Below, piece after piece: positions 1 through 11,962 of a stretch of 64,000 nt of DNA (within the stretch, counting starts at the first letter, position 1; every line of letters begins with the position of its first letter). This stretch comes from Klebsormidium nitens (Eukaryota; Streptophyta; Klebsormidiophyceae; Klebsormidiales; Klebsormidiaceae). The translations under genes and the position numbers were made by a program. Below the pieces are notes generated by a model, which was not told the DNA's origin, made no database searches, and worked only from the letters and a program-made list of their open reading frames with translations. Location of the stretch: NCBI GenBank assembly GCA_000708835.1, contig DF236955.1, positions 124,001 to 188,000 of the forward strand. The letters run 5' to 3'.

Positions 1-550
1 GTCGATCATGGTCCTATATGATGGTGTATGTGGAACACGCGCCATGTCGGGCCCCATGGCCTGGCCGCTATGCATACTGTTCATTGTGGTCATGCAGACT
101 TGCAATGTCGCTGATTGTCAGGCTTGAGCGTGCATGCTAGCATTTAGCTGACCGCTTGATAATACAAACAGCCAATATCTATCATACTTCATCAAAAGAC
201 TGTGGCGCACTCAATTTCAATCACAATGATATTAATCGGAAGGCGTTCAAGCACGGCATGGCTGCAGTAACCTAATGTTGAAAGTGGAATTTTCTCTATG
301 AGCTAGACGCCCTTGATTATTCAGCGGCATGGACTTCAACATGTCCAATTTCTGATTCCTCTCCGAGTAAGTCTTTCACGACAATTCTCCCAAGTGAAGC
401 TGTCAGGTGCGTTTGCCGTCAGATGCTGCTTCAAATGTTTCATGATGGAAACTAGAGTAAGTCGGCGGAAGGTAGAACCATTCAGCCAGCAGTCGGGCTA
501 AACTCACTCACTGCTACTTGTTAGATGCCAAGACCGACTCTCTTATTGAC
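1..550. other. Intergenic left edge, nothing recognised
   Basis: No open frame here resembles a known protein and no RNA gene or repeat stands out. It is probably the downstream flank of the minus-strand gene that ends at 551. Confidence 0.4.
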
Positions 551-2227
551 TCATACAGAAGGAGGAGAGGGGTCGCTCGTATCCAACCCGGATGAGGTGG
601 AACCGGGTTTGGCAGGATTCTCGGTTATAGCAGCCGTGACTGAAATGCGTGATGGAGGAGGTTCGTACGTCTTGTTTCCGCTCGTTTCGCTCGTGCTGCT
701 CGTTGACGACCTCGTTGGGGGCTCCCAGACAACGGACTTGGCTGCTCTGGAAAGCTCAGCCTCGGCCCGATTTTGCACCTCCTCCTACAGCAGGATCGCA
801 AAGCACATCAACATCCAGGAACCAACTTTTCCTAGGAGAAAGAAGAGCTCCAGTTGAACCAAAACAATCCTTTAACAATACATAGTGAAAACGGGTAGCA
901 AGATGCAGAGGTTCTAGCATAGGCAGCTATTTCACCACAAGCAAGGAGCTCGACTTCACAACTGCTTCCAACAAGGTCCCTTCCACAGTGCTGTTAGAAG
1001 TAGCGAGTTTATTCTTGCAAGCCCAAGGACATCTTTGAAAAGGACCTGTTGCAGATAATAGCAGAACCATCAGGAAAGGGGGGCTAAATAAGATACCCAC
1101 CTGGAACTCCCGGATGAACTCCCGCTGTTCCGCTTGGACACGGCTCACTTCACTGATCAGCTCGCCAAGCGCTGTTCCCAACCGTTCGTTGATTGTCTCT
1201 GCCAGGGCACGACCAAGGAAGAAAGCGTCGAGCACCTGCTTGCTGGTCTGGTCACCTGTGGGATCGCAAGAGATGGGGGCTTACATTCTAAGAGTCCAGA
1301 GAGTGACAGTGATGGGTGACGAATACACAAACATTATTGTGGCACCTTGATTGCAATAACTTCGTGTGAAGACTCCGAACCTCTTGTTGCACATCTCAAA
1401 CGACCCTGTGTCGTAAATAGAATCTGCACACACCAGATAGCCGCTGAGAATCCGCAGACTACAATCAGACACTACAAGATGGACGGTAGGAAAAGCAACC
1501 ACTCCTGAGGTATGACGAGCTCTAACATGGAACGAGCTCTAACATGGATGGGTTCCTTAGTCCCAAGATACTTTTCAAAGCGAACGCCTTGCAACTATTG
1601 GCAATGAAAAAGATCAGTAGAAACCAAAGCGATTGAAAGGCAATCCTGATACTGAGTAAGATTGGGCAAATGAGGACCGCTTGCTTTGGGAAGTAAAGCG
1701 CACCACCTTGAATCGGCTCTAAATCAACTTCTAGCTACTCTAACTGTTTGCGCTTCTCTCATCGCAAGCTGTTGGCATATGATAGCGAAACAAGTCTTCA
1801 CCAACCAAAAAAGCAACTTCCAAGAGGGCCTTTCCTTGAACTGGGCAACCATCTTTTAGCATGAAATTCGCAAAACAAGGCCGTCTCATATGAACAGCTT
1901 CAGAGCATCTTAGAATTGTCCTAAAGCAACAGAGTGACTGCCTCAAAGGACATTCTACTCACCGTCTCTCCGGCCGCCTCCACTTGAAGTCGCAACAACC
2001 GGACGGGCCACCGCATGTGCTTGCTGCTTGTGATTCCTTGAGTGCACGCTCTTCAGAGGCGCAAGGTTGCCGACAAACGTCGACTGTGCACATCGGTTTG
2101 CTGCTCTGACATTCCTCAGATCGTTCCGGTCCAGGCTGCCGCTGCACGAGGCAGAGGCAGAACTAAAAACTCGTGAGCTGACGCTGGAAGCAGCCATATG
2201 CACTGCAGACGCCATCGTCTCGTTCAA
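551..2227 (-). CDS. Conserved plastid-type protein (DUF6825-like), three exons
   Basis: Exons on the minus strand are 2227-1963, 1255-1101 and 784-551 (265, 155 and 234 nt), joined at GT-AG introns with matching phases to give 217 residues. The first exon is rich in Ser, Ala and Val with basic residues and few acids, as expected of a chloroplast transit peptide. The second exon encodes the conserved core, DAFFLGRALAETINERLG followed by a helix (ISEVSRVQAEQREFIREFQ) that continues into EEVQNRAEAELSRAAK in exon three. The tail is Ser/Thr/Pro rich and looks disordered. I recall this core from an uncharacterised chloroplast family of green plants; no biochemical role is known to me. The start is the first Met of the leader exon; an upstream 5' UTR exon is possible. 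It is divergent from the gene at 3233. Family name is recalled, not searched. Confidence 0.72.
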
Positions 2228-3232
2228 CTAGATTGACGACAAACAGATGCCCAGCTCTCCCCTAACGCCAAGAAGCTGTTTCAAGCGCTTTGAAAGAACC
2301 GAAGTGATCCAGACAAATCCAACTCAACCTCCTGATCGACTTTCAAACGGTGAGAATGAAAGCGCCAGCCTACCTGGCTAGCTCGTCTGCTCCAGCCTCA
2401 GGCTCAGGCTCAAGTGGGCTCAAGACAGGTGGAGTTGCTCTTGCATTGACCAATCTGAGACTGGCTTGCCCACCTCCCCGAAAAGCCTCGGTTCCGAACC
2501 CCAAGACGCCATCGTGACAGATATAAAGCCGTTCGATGCATAGCACTGACAAGATGGACGGCTCGATGAACGAGTCAAACTGCGAAGCTTTGCCAGGGGG
2601 GGTAGACCTTGAGTTGACGGGGCCCCCTTCAGGCTTCATCATGCAACCCAATGGCAAGGGCCATGACTCTGACTCTGAGCCCAAGGCAAAAGCAAGCCAA
2701 TGCGCATTGCCATTGAGCTGCTAATTTCTGCATGGTTGGAAGTGCAAATTGCAATGCTGTGACGAGGTTTGCACATTAGTTCGCAGGCTGTGGCAGGTTA
2801 ACGCTCTTCATCGAGGAGGAAGCTTCGTCCTTGATTTGAGGGGCTTTGATGAGGGTGGTGGAGTTTTGACGATTGCTGGGGCTGATCAAGCTGGGAGGAG
2901 GCACTCGAGTTTTGACATTGCATTGGGTTACCAATGCTAGTGTCAGGAATCATTGATGTTTCGATGCCCTTAATCCACCTTCCTCAATCATAATACATTC
3001 ATTAGCTCCCACACTAGAAGCAATGGTGTATGCAGCAGGCGATGCAGCAGAGAGGTAAATGGGGAATAGTGAAACAAAGTCCATCCTGACTAGCCGGACC
3101 AAAGAATGCTGGAAGAGTAGCGGTTGCAATTGTTTCTGCGAAATTCAGAAGAAGTAGGTCCTTTTATGTGAGCCGACTCCTTGGATGGTGGTAATAAGTC
3201 CATAAACTACTGCAGAAAACAACCCTGAAACG
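2228..3232. promoter_or_regulatory. Divergent intergenic region
   Basis: About 1 kb separates two divergently transcribed genes and probably holds both promoters. Short open frames here (for example 2536-2724 and 2749-2940) have no recognisable domains. No core promoter element could be assigned. Confidence 0.4.
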
Positions 3233-6200
3233 ATGGCAGTCGTCTCTGAAATTGTCAGCAGGCAGACGCTCACAGACGCGCTCCCCACTTCTGAAGAAAT
3301 GCTGTCTGCACCATCTGAAACTCCGCAGCTTGCCAGCCTGTGCCAAACCCCCAGCCACGACATGGAGTCCAAGTTGGAGCAACTCCAACAGGAAAAGCTG
3401 GAGCTAGAGGCACAGCTGAGATCCCACCAGGACACCATTGCACATCTCAGCGACACGATTGCGCAGCTCAGAGCCATCTTAAAGAAGCAGGAGGGGGCCT
3501 TGCGGGAACAGTGGGGGCAGTTTGTCGCTGTGAACACTCCAGGATCTTTGCAAGCGGTGGACAGGGAGGAGGTCCGGACGCTGGTGCATGAGGCAAAGGA
3601 GAGGGAGAGAGAGGAGTGCACGGAGAGGCTGGAGAGGAAAAGGCAGGAGTGTACAGCGCAAATGAAGGAGGAGACGCGGGAGATGTGCGCAAGGGCGGTG
3701 ACCAGGGCGTGGGAGGAGTGCAGTGCAACAAAGGATGCAGAGATCAGCAGGTGAGTTGACCGCTAAAAGAGCAGTTCCTCATGCAATCTTTGTGCATGCT
3801 GGTAAAGTTTGCAGAAAGTCGTGGAATATTTAGAAGAAGCTGCCTATCTGTATTGAAAAGTGCTGAAGGCTCATTGCTGTGGTTGACATCGAAAACCAAT
3901 TGAAGCACCTGAAGCACATATCGAGATTACTGCGCAGAGAACCTCTCTCAGTAGTTCTCAGCATTTCTCCAAAACCATGGCTCACAAGTATACGTATTTC
4001 TGACCTGATACTTTAGTGCGGCTACGGGTTATTGTTGCGCCTTGGATACCGTCAAAGAGGTGCACTACTAGACGGCAGAAACCCGCCTGTCGAGATTATG
4101 CTGACAACGAAAGTGAACCTTACCCTCGAAATGAAAAGGAGAAGTGGTTTGAGGAGATGAACTGCCTGATGGAAAATTTCCAACAAGTACCGATTCATGA
4201 TTGCAAGGTAGCTCTTGTAAAGCAATTAGATTCATCGACGCGGGACAACTCGCCTCCTATAGCTCTACTTTTCGGGCTCATTCGCGTGTGTGACTCTTAC
4301 ATGAGCTTATCTTTCTTGCTATCCTTGTTCAGTTCAAGTTGATAATCAAGCTGTCTTCTCGTCAGGCTCAAGGAGCAGCACAAGATTGAGATGTTCAATC
4401 AGAAGATGGCGGTCAAGCGGGAATGCCTGCGCATCGTGCCCGAGATGGCAGGCAGCCTCAACCGCTGGCACTTGGCGCTTGTCAACAAGATCCACAAGAT
4501 GCTCCCCACCGACTTTCCAGGTGAGAGCCAGACTAGACTTTCGAGACTTTCCAGGTAAGAGTCAGTCTGGAGCTTCAGATCCCTGTAGAAATCCGTGGCA
4601 CACAAAATAGATCACCCGAGACCCTCATGTTGAGCATCCGTTTAGCTCTGTAGTGTCCAAACAGACGCAGCGACGGGCGCAATTGTCAGAAACGAAAACG
4701 AGTGTGGTTTTATCAAGCTCTCAAAGAGCTTTCGGTCAAGAGAGACAGCTCTCCAGCAGCCAAGGTCCTGGACACATCTCTTACAAGCTCTGCTGGCTTC
4801 CTTCATTTACATCAGTTGTTGTAATCTTGAAAGAAGCACCAACTCGGATTATCCTGACGATCTGACTGACAGGAGAAGGGCGGTCCTTAGGGACAGAGCG
4901 CTTTGGCAACGGCTCCCCAAGCACAGGCAACGAAGAGGGGGGTGCAGCGCCTGGGCGTTCTAGCCCCCCGGACGAGGAGCAGCCCTCCCTGCCCCGTCTC
5001 GCCGCTGAGGGCAACGAAACCCGTACACTAGGTGAAAGAGCGGCAGGTCATATGGAAGAGGGGTCGTTTCAGCAGGCGGCGAGTCGGAAAGCAGGTTCGG
5101 AGGTCGAGAAGCGGAAGAGGCGGAAGAAAGGTGGCAATGTGGGAGCTCTGGAGGGGGCGGCTGGCGGAGGTAAGAAAAAGCAATTTGGCGTGACAGGGTC
5201 ATGGACATTGCTGACATGAAGTCATTCGATGCGTGCATGAGAGTCGCTTGTCTTGGCGAATTTCGATTTATGCTTCCCGAGCTCTCTTAAAACCAACTGT
5301 CAACAGCTAAGAAGACCCAAGAAACGTGCAATGGACCTCAATGACAGGATGTCAACCATTGAGGAATTTATTCCGGATGTAGCTCGCTGACCCGAGAGAG
5401 GATCACCCTTGTCGAATCTGGTTTCGAGAAGTTTGCGAACCTCTGCACACCTTCATGACGTTCCGATTCCAGCTTTCTTTCTCTTTCGAGCTTTTGAATT
5501 TTCAACGTGCAGACACTTCACAAGCTGCGCGCAAAGCAAAGAAGCGGCCGGCACCAGCGGACGAGCCCTCACCGCCGCCACAACGGCCCCAAAGCGCGCC
5601 CCTCTCCTCACGCGCGCAGACCCGGACAACAGCCGTCCAAGCATCCGGCAGCCGAGGTGCGAGATCCGGCGAGGAGAAGCACTCCCCATCGAAAGTCCCG
5701 AAGGGACATACGGTCAAAGCGACTGGCTCGAAAGCCAAGAAGCCCCCCAAAAAGGGGGCTAAGACGTCCGCCGATAAGAGGCCGCGAATCGAGACCCTCG
5801 ATCTGGAGGAGGGAAGCCCATCGGACGGTCGAGATGTGGCAAGGGATGGCGGGATGCGTGCCACGTGGGGGACGGAGCTGCTGATGAGCCCGAGCTTTGT
5901 TCCCGAGTGCGACTCGGAACGGTTCGAATTGGTACGAAACGGCGGCTGGGGGGCGCAGATTGGACTGGAGGGAGGGGGAGAACTGGGAGCAGCGGACGGG
6001 GGGGGAACGGGAGTAGAATGGAGGGGCGGCATGGAAGCGGAGAATACGGAGAGGGGGGAGGCAGCGAGCCGGGGGGAGCAGCACGGGGAGGAAAATTGGG
6101 GAGGGGACTGGGGCGATTTGTCCGGGGGTGAATGGGACGCTGCGATGGCCAGGGCTGAAGCAGCGCAGGCGCGGGAGAATGAAGGTGCGATCAGAGACGG

Positions 6201-7806
6201 GGGGCCGATGCACGAGGGAAGCAAAGAGAAGAGTGTACGAGCGGAGGCGAGACAGCAAGGATCTCCTGAAGAAAAGCTCAGTGAAGAGAACGCCCGGGAG
6301 GAAGTTCACAGTCTCGGGGCAACTGATTCAAGCGCCTGGGACGGGGGGATCCCTCAGGAGCTGACGGTGCTCCAGAAGCTGAAGTCACTGGACTCGTTGG
6401 CGGATGTAGAGGGTGCCCCGGAGGACTCCCCCGGGCAGGGAGGCTCCGCTCAGGCGCATGCGCACATTCCCCCGACCCGAATCCGCTTGAAGCGGCCGAG
6501 GCATACGTCATCGCTGGGTGACTTGCGCGGCCAGAACAAAGAAGCCATGCTTTCGGAGTCGGCTCGGGGCGGTGAGTCACGGCCAGAGGAGACTGCCCGG
6601 GAGAATGAACCGCCTGCTCAGGAGCCAAGCGAAGGGTACAAACCGCCCGCCCAGAAGCGGTACGAACCACCCGTGCAGGAGTCTGCCGAGATAGACGGAG
6701 CGTCCGATGCACCGGAGAGTGAACCGCAGTCACAGGGGGCGGCTCTGGAGGAAGAACCGCCTGGTCTTGCCCGGTTCGACGAGGCGCACCGGCGGCGGGT
6801 GAGGTGTCGGCGGAGTGGCCCGGGCAAGGACGATACGTATGGGACGCTGGCGTACGAGGAGACCGGGGGAGGGGCCGGGGTGTGCTGGGTTTGGTGTGAA
6901 TGCGCTGCCTGCATGGCCGGTGGAGGTGAGAAGGGAGTCCTGTATGAGATTCTTGGGCTGGAAGTGCCCTCTAGAGGTCGAAGAGTGGGCTGTTCGTTAC
7001 TGTGTCTTTCCGTTTTGGCAGCAAGTCCGTCGACCGGAAATGCAGTCTCCTCTGTGCACTATTCTCGGTTCCCTGTGTTTGCGTGTGCCTCAAGAGAATT
7101 TTGAAAGCCTTTTGATGGTAAAAGTGCAAAGACTATCGACGGTTCAGCGAGCGGCAATGATAGTTCCTCTCATGCTGGTCTCAGCAGTCTCAGGTGATGC
7201 TTTCGTTGGATAGAACAAGCGGGAACTCGTTCTGTACACGCTTTAAAAGCACTTCCTTGCTGGAAGCTGTTCTGAAAGGTCGTGTTGATTTCTTTGTTCT
7301 TTGTCGTCCGCTACGTCTCCTTACTGCCTGCCTCATCAACCCTTTCTGTCCTTTCTAAGCCTGCGTACGTAAGCAAACCGTACCCAGTAGTAAGCCGTTT
7401 CGCTGTAATCCTCAGACTCCGATCTCGTACGCACCCTTCGTGTCTCCACACGAAGACGTGGTAGAAAAGCGAAAGCTATTCGTACAGGGAGCGCACGGCA
7501 GCCATTCACGCCGCCCGAGTTCGAGCGGCACGCGGGCAGCGCGCGCAAGAATTGGCGGACGTCCATCGTCTGCTGCGGCAGCGAGCGGACGTTGCGAGAG
7601 GAGCTGGGGGAGTTGCCGCTGCAGCGCGGGCACATGCAGAGGCCGTGATAAGAAACGAAACTGTCTATGGAGCAATTGGGCCGGCCATTAAGAATAGTAT
7701 CCGTTCGGTGACTGAATGGATGGAAAAAAAAGGGTGGAGCAGGGGTCGATCCTTGAGTAGCACCTTGGGGAGAATGCTAGCTCAGGGTAGGAGGCAGGGG
7801 CACTAG
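3233..7806 (+). CDS. Unrecognised coiled-coil and disordered protein, 859 residues, five exons
   Basis: Exons 3233-3750, 4366-4520, 4873-5169, 5513-6803 and 7488-7806 join in phase (2, 1, 1, 2) to 2580 nt with one stop at the end. Exon 1 opens with about 45 unstructured residues and then a long charged coiled coil from the segment KLEQLQQEKLELEAQL onward, ending in Glu/Arg/Cys-rich repeats. Exon 2 continues with a compact conserved-looking stretch (RLKEQHKIEMFNQKMAVKRE, then a Trp-containing helix). Exons 3 and 4 are low complexity, rich in Gly, Glu, Ser, Pro and basic clusters (KRKRRKKGG, ARKAKKRP) that could be nuclear localisation signals. Exon 5 restores a helical region (EAHRRRVRERTAAIHAARV) and ends in a basic tail. 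The 6803 donor (AG|GTGTCG) is the weakest junction, but it alone makes a continuous helix. I do not recognise the family; a nuclear scaffold role is only a guess. Confidence 0.62.
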
Positions 7807-9011
7807 GATTGTACATCTGGTCGGGACTATGAGTGAGATCATGTACATTGTACGGTCAGTGTAAAAAGGAAGAGATGGGTTTGAAAGCAGTTAAGGCTAG
7901 AATCGGATGGATGGATCATGAGCATTCTCATTTGACGGTGTGAAGAACTATTCTGGCTAGCCGCACGATCCAGTGTCGAAGGGTCTGATGGTCATTGCTT
8001 CAGCGCAGACACAACCGTCTTACATATACCTAAATTCGGTACGGCAAAAGTCTTGCAAGCTTCCCTGGAGCGTGAGTTTGACGCGCCGGGTACAGTGAAA
8101 CCTCTTAAGAAGACCTATGAAAAGTCTCGTCACCCCCGCCACGAAAGCGATATCCCTGCAGTCAGCCTTTTTCGACGGGCTCGGTCTTCACCTGTGGTAC
8201 GTCAAGAACTTACACTACGAACACGGGGAGCTTCTCGAAGCATAGACATTCAACTCTTGTGACTTATTCTGAACGCGCTAGCGTCGTTCGAGTCCAACCG
8301 TTCTTAGCGCTTGGCTGCCGATAGATCTACTTTTCCGGCTGCCTCCGCGGTCCGAAGTTAACAGGTACTAACTGCGCGGCCGCGCTGCGCATGGGTCGTA
8401 GCATAGGTATATTCAAAGTAACGAGCGCGTGAAGAAAAATGAGATTCGTCATTAAAATTTTAGAACATCATGCTCGAATCAGAAGTGGACATGTGCACAA
8501 ACAGCGATCGAAGGCTTCATGGTGCAGCGCCCAAGCCTTTTAAAGCATACAACAGTAGCTGCAGTTATAAGGCGTCTTAGGCAGGCAAATCCTATATATT
8601 GACATTGCAAGCGTGCACATATAAATTCATGGTTTGCGTAATCAAACCAGCTGAGCTCGACGGATATGTCTTTCTAGCACTTATCAATCGTGACCAAGCA
8701 TTGTGGTTGTCCATACACTCGCACGACAACAGTTGACCAGATGTTTTCATTCGATGAAACCGGCAAAGTGAGCTATGGCCCCTGGTTCATAATCAGAGTA
8801 AAAGTTTTAAATTTACAGCCCAGTGAAAGTCTGCATGATCCTGTACAGCTCATCGGTCCTGATCCCTTTGGCTTACGATATTGTTGAACCGACTGAAGTG
8901 CTCCTATAATTCCAAGCGTACTATCTGGTCTCAGGTACAGGCCGCGAGACCGGAGAACTCGAGACTGTTTCCCTATCTTCACTTTGACTGTAGGCTTTTC
9001 CTTACAATCAT
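7807..9011. other. Intergenic, convergent 3' flanks
   Basis: This 1.2 kb stretch lies between the ends of a plus-strand and a minus-strand gene. Nothing in it resembles a coding exon, an RNA gene or a mobile element. Confidence 0.4.
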
Positions 9012-11962
9012 CTAGCATCCTCTCTCGTGGACCGTCACCTCCAGAATGGGCAGCTCGTACTCGACTTCGCGCATGGTCACCACGTTGCCGCGCTTCGCTT
9101 CAAACCCTGGGGGCAGCTTCAGGACCAAGAAAACCAGAAGCTTGACTGCCCAATCACGTCTACGCGTCACGACACTGAGCTCGTTTCCACAAAAGCCGAT
9201 AGAGACAGCCGCGTTGGTGGAGAAGTAGTCCGCCCCAGACGTCCTCAGACTCGGGTTCATGCCGTGCTTCATGATGCTCGCGCGGTTGTCCGGAGGCGTT
9301 CCGTGGAAGACGTGCTCGATGACAGAATGAGGGTTGCTCGGAGAGACGCCGCCATTCTCAAGCAGCCCTGCATTGCAGAAACTGATGTGAGCATGGAGGT
9401 AAGGAGCAGAGAGAGTGGGCTCACGTCAACCGAGAGACTGGGATGGTTTGCGGATCTCTGGGATGCTTCGGCTGTATAACAACACACACAACATGTTGAC
9501 CATATTGATTCCCTCAATACCATTGAACCGCTCACACACCACATCTAAAGAATCCGTGACTTATCGATTCCGCAACTTGCCAACGCGGCGACGCGTATCG
9601 CGATTCTCACCTCTCAGGTCCGGCATGTGACGCGCCAGGGTCGCCACGAAGCGCTCGTACAGCGGGTTGCCGCGGCTCAGAAAAGAGTTCGCGCGCACGC
9701 TCGTGACGTCCAAGGTGACGCCCGGCAAGTAGCTCTGAGAACGGACACGGCTCTGTAACACGGGCTCCGCTTTCTCGGGGGCGCGCAGCGACTCCACCAT
9801 CTCGTACAGACGCTGCCAGTCAGTGGATACATCAAAGAGATTCAGTTACTGGCCCTTAAAAGACTTGGTGTTTGTTGAACTGCAAAGTCAGCCACATTTT
9901 GTGAAACGAGCAGAACAGGATCTCGAAGCGGTAAGCGGAAGACACGGAGGCTTTTGTGCCGAGAACGAGCGCGAAAATCGTGCGGGAAGTTTCTGAGTTT
10001 GCTGCGCTCGCTGGTGAGCACAGCCGTGGGGGTCGAAGGTCCTCACGAAGTGTATGACGCGAAGCTTCCGGTTGTGGGCAGAGACACGGAGAATGAGGTA
10101 TAGGGAATTTTACCGCAGATTGAAATGTAGGCAGTTTTACCGAGATTTGCTCTGCTTTACATGTGTCAAAGCTTTGTTGGAGCCACACAAGTCATCTTTC
10201 AACTGCAAGATTGTTTCTGCTCATCTCCATGATTGCAAGGGTTTTACGCGCTAATTGGTTGCTGTCATGGGCACATTCAAAGCAGAGTCCCAGCAAACTC
10301 ACATACCTTTTGCGGCTGCCAAGATTCGGCAATCTTGGCCCGCAAGAAGTGCTGCTCATCAATTTTCGAGGGCTTTCAACACAGCTGGGGAAAAGCGTTT
10401 ACAAGTATCGTTGTGACCCAAAAGAGAGGCGCCCACCTCTTTCCTCTGTGCCATCTCCGCCGCCGCGACTGCGGACGCAACCTCCTGCCCGTCCAGGGGG
10501 CACGCGATGCGGACGTCCGTCTTGACACCGGTGGCGGTGTCGGTCATGGTCATCGAAGCGAAGTCGATTACAGAAGACGTCCACGGACTTTTGAAGTGGC
10601 TGGAAATGACAAAACGAGGATCAGCCTGGACTTATGTAACGCCTTGTTCGAAAGGGACAGAGAAATTGTATCGCTGACGCTTCACTGGATCGTCAGCAGA
10701 TCAAAGCCTTGTAGACCAGCATCCGACAAAGACGAGCCGTTCAATCATCTAGCTTATGCCATTCCAGAAGCTTTGGCCAAGTCAATCTATCGTAGTATTG
10801 CCTGAAGACCAGTGGAGCCTCACTTAAACAATGCGTGCGGACTATAGAAGGAAATTAGTACCGCTTCATCGACAACCACCCGTTGCTGCAAACAGTTGAG
10901 ATCATTACTGTAATACGCGCAGTTGAGGTGGTCAGATTGACTTGCCTTCCGTCACTTTCGAGCAGAACGCAGCTGGTCGATCCCGACCGGGCGGCGTCGA
11001 GGAGGAAGCGCGAGTCGCTCGCGGAGAACTGGTTCCACCCCCCGGTAGACGGGTCCCGGTGCCACACCTGGAGCGGGGGGCGCGGGCCAGAGCTCGAGCT
11101 CGGCGGCAGAGCGAGTGTCTGTCCGTTCTGTAAAGAAACGAGATTGGGATGAGAACGAAATTGAGCTGAGAACGAATCTATGTGAGACCTTCCGAAGCTG
11201 TGCTGAGCTTTAACATATTGTCGGAGTCGTGGGTTTCGTACGGGAAGTCTCGCAGCGCAAAACTGTGTCCCTTTGCGTGCGCTCTTGCGCGTGTTAGCGG
11301 AGAATGGAAGTAGACGCGAGGAGAAAAAGTGAGGCTCGTCACTCAAAGGAGTCAACGCTGATTCATGTTTTGTGTATACCGTCGCGGAGGCACCTTTCAG
11401 CGCTTCCGAAGCGCATTTACACAAACCCGGAGCAACAGCTCACACCCTTCTCGACCTTCGACCATCATGTGACTTAGCTTAGGTTGTTTTCAGCACTCTG
11501 CTCATCAAGCTGATCAAGAAACATATTGGTTCACCGCAGGCCTACAGCCTCGGCCCGCCTCTTCAATCCCCTCTTGTCTGAAAGCCTCGAGAATCACCAT
11601 ACATCTTCAAGTAATTGTTTCGAACGAAGTTAGAAGTCACAGCTTGAAACAACCTCCGCTCCGCCTACCTGGATTGTCGCCGGGGGCCCTCCCGCGGCCG
11701 CGGCCGCCCCAACGATCAGCACCGTCCGCAGGAAGCCACGTGGGCTCCTTTGCTGCATGCCCCTCAGATTGACGGTGTATGTCTCTCCATGCACCGGCTG
11801 GACGCAATTCTGGACCCCATACAGGGTCACTGACGCCAGCCCATTCTGGATGCCCTGCTTGATGACGTCAGCGTGGGCGTTCTGGTAGAGCCGCCACACG
11901 GTGTCGTCCCGCCACCAGACGCCGGGCGTGGTGGGGTCGGGTATCTGCCCGGTGATGCACAT
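9012..11962 (-). CDS. WWE-WWE-ADP-ribosyltransferase (PARP-like), copy C
   Basis: Minus-strand exons 11962-11669, 11127-10946, 10587-10437, 9812-9611 and 9367-9012 total 1185 nt, or 394 residues. Residues 1-98 form a first WWE domain (GVWWRDDTVWRLY, then TYTVNLRGMQQ). Exons 2 and 3 form a second WWE (LQVWHRDPSTGGWNQF, then DFASMTMTDTATG). Exon 4 matches the start of a PARP catalytic fold, and exon 5 its core: IEHVFHGTPPDN with His298, then ADYFSTNAAVSIGF with Tyr324, then LLVFLVLKLPPGF and a last strand ending VEYELPILEVTV. By family knowledge WWE domains bind (iso-)ADP-ribose and the PARP fold transfers ADP-ribose from NAD+. The residue where poly-ADP-ribosylating enzymes have Glu appears hydrophobic, suggesting mono-transfer (inference). 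Intron 2 appears to use a GC donor (GGAAG|GCAAGTC) at 10946. An in-frame upstream Met near 12061 exists, but MCITGQI is the start shared by all three copies. Confidence 0.85.

Noticed and set aside
5502-6309. Long minus-strand open frames opposite the coiled-coil gene
   Set aside because: They mirror the GC-rich, low-complexity plus-strand exon 4, which fits a phase-consistent gene; the minus frames have no start context or domains.
10359-10584. Alternative reading frames across the third exon of ADP-ribosyltransferase copy C
   Set aside because: Only the frame giving DFASMTMTD matches the other two copies.
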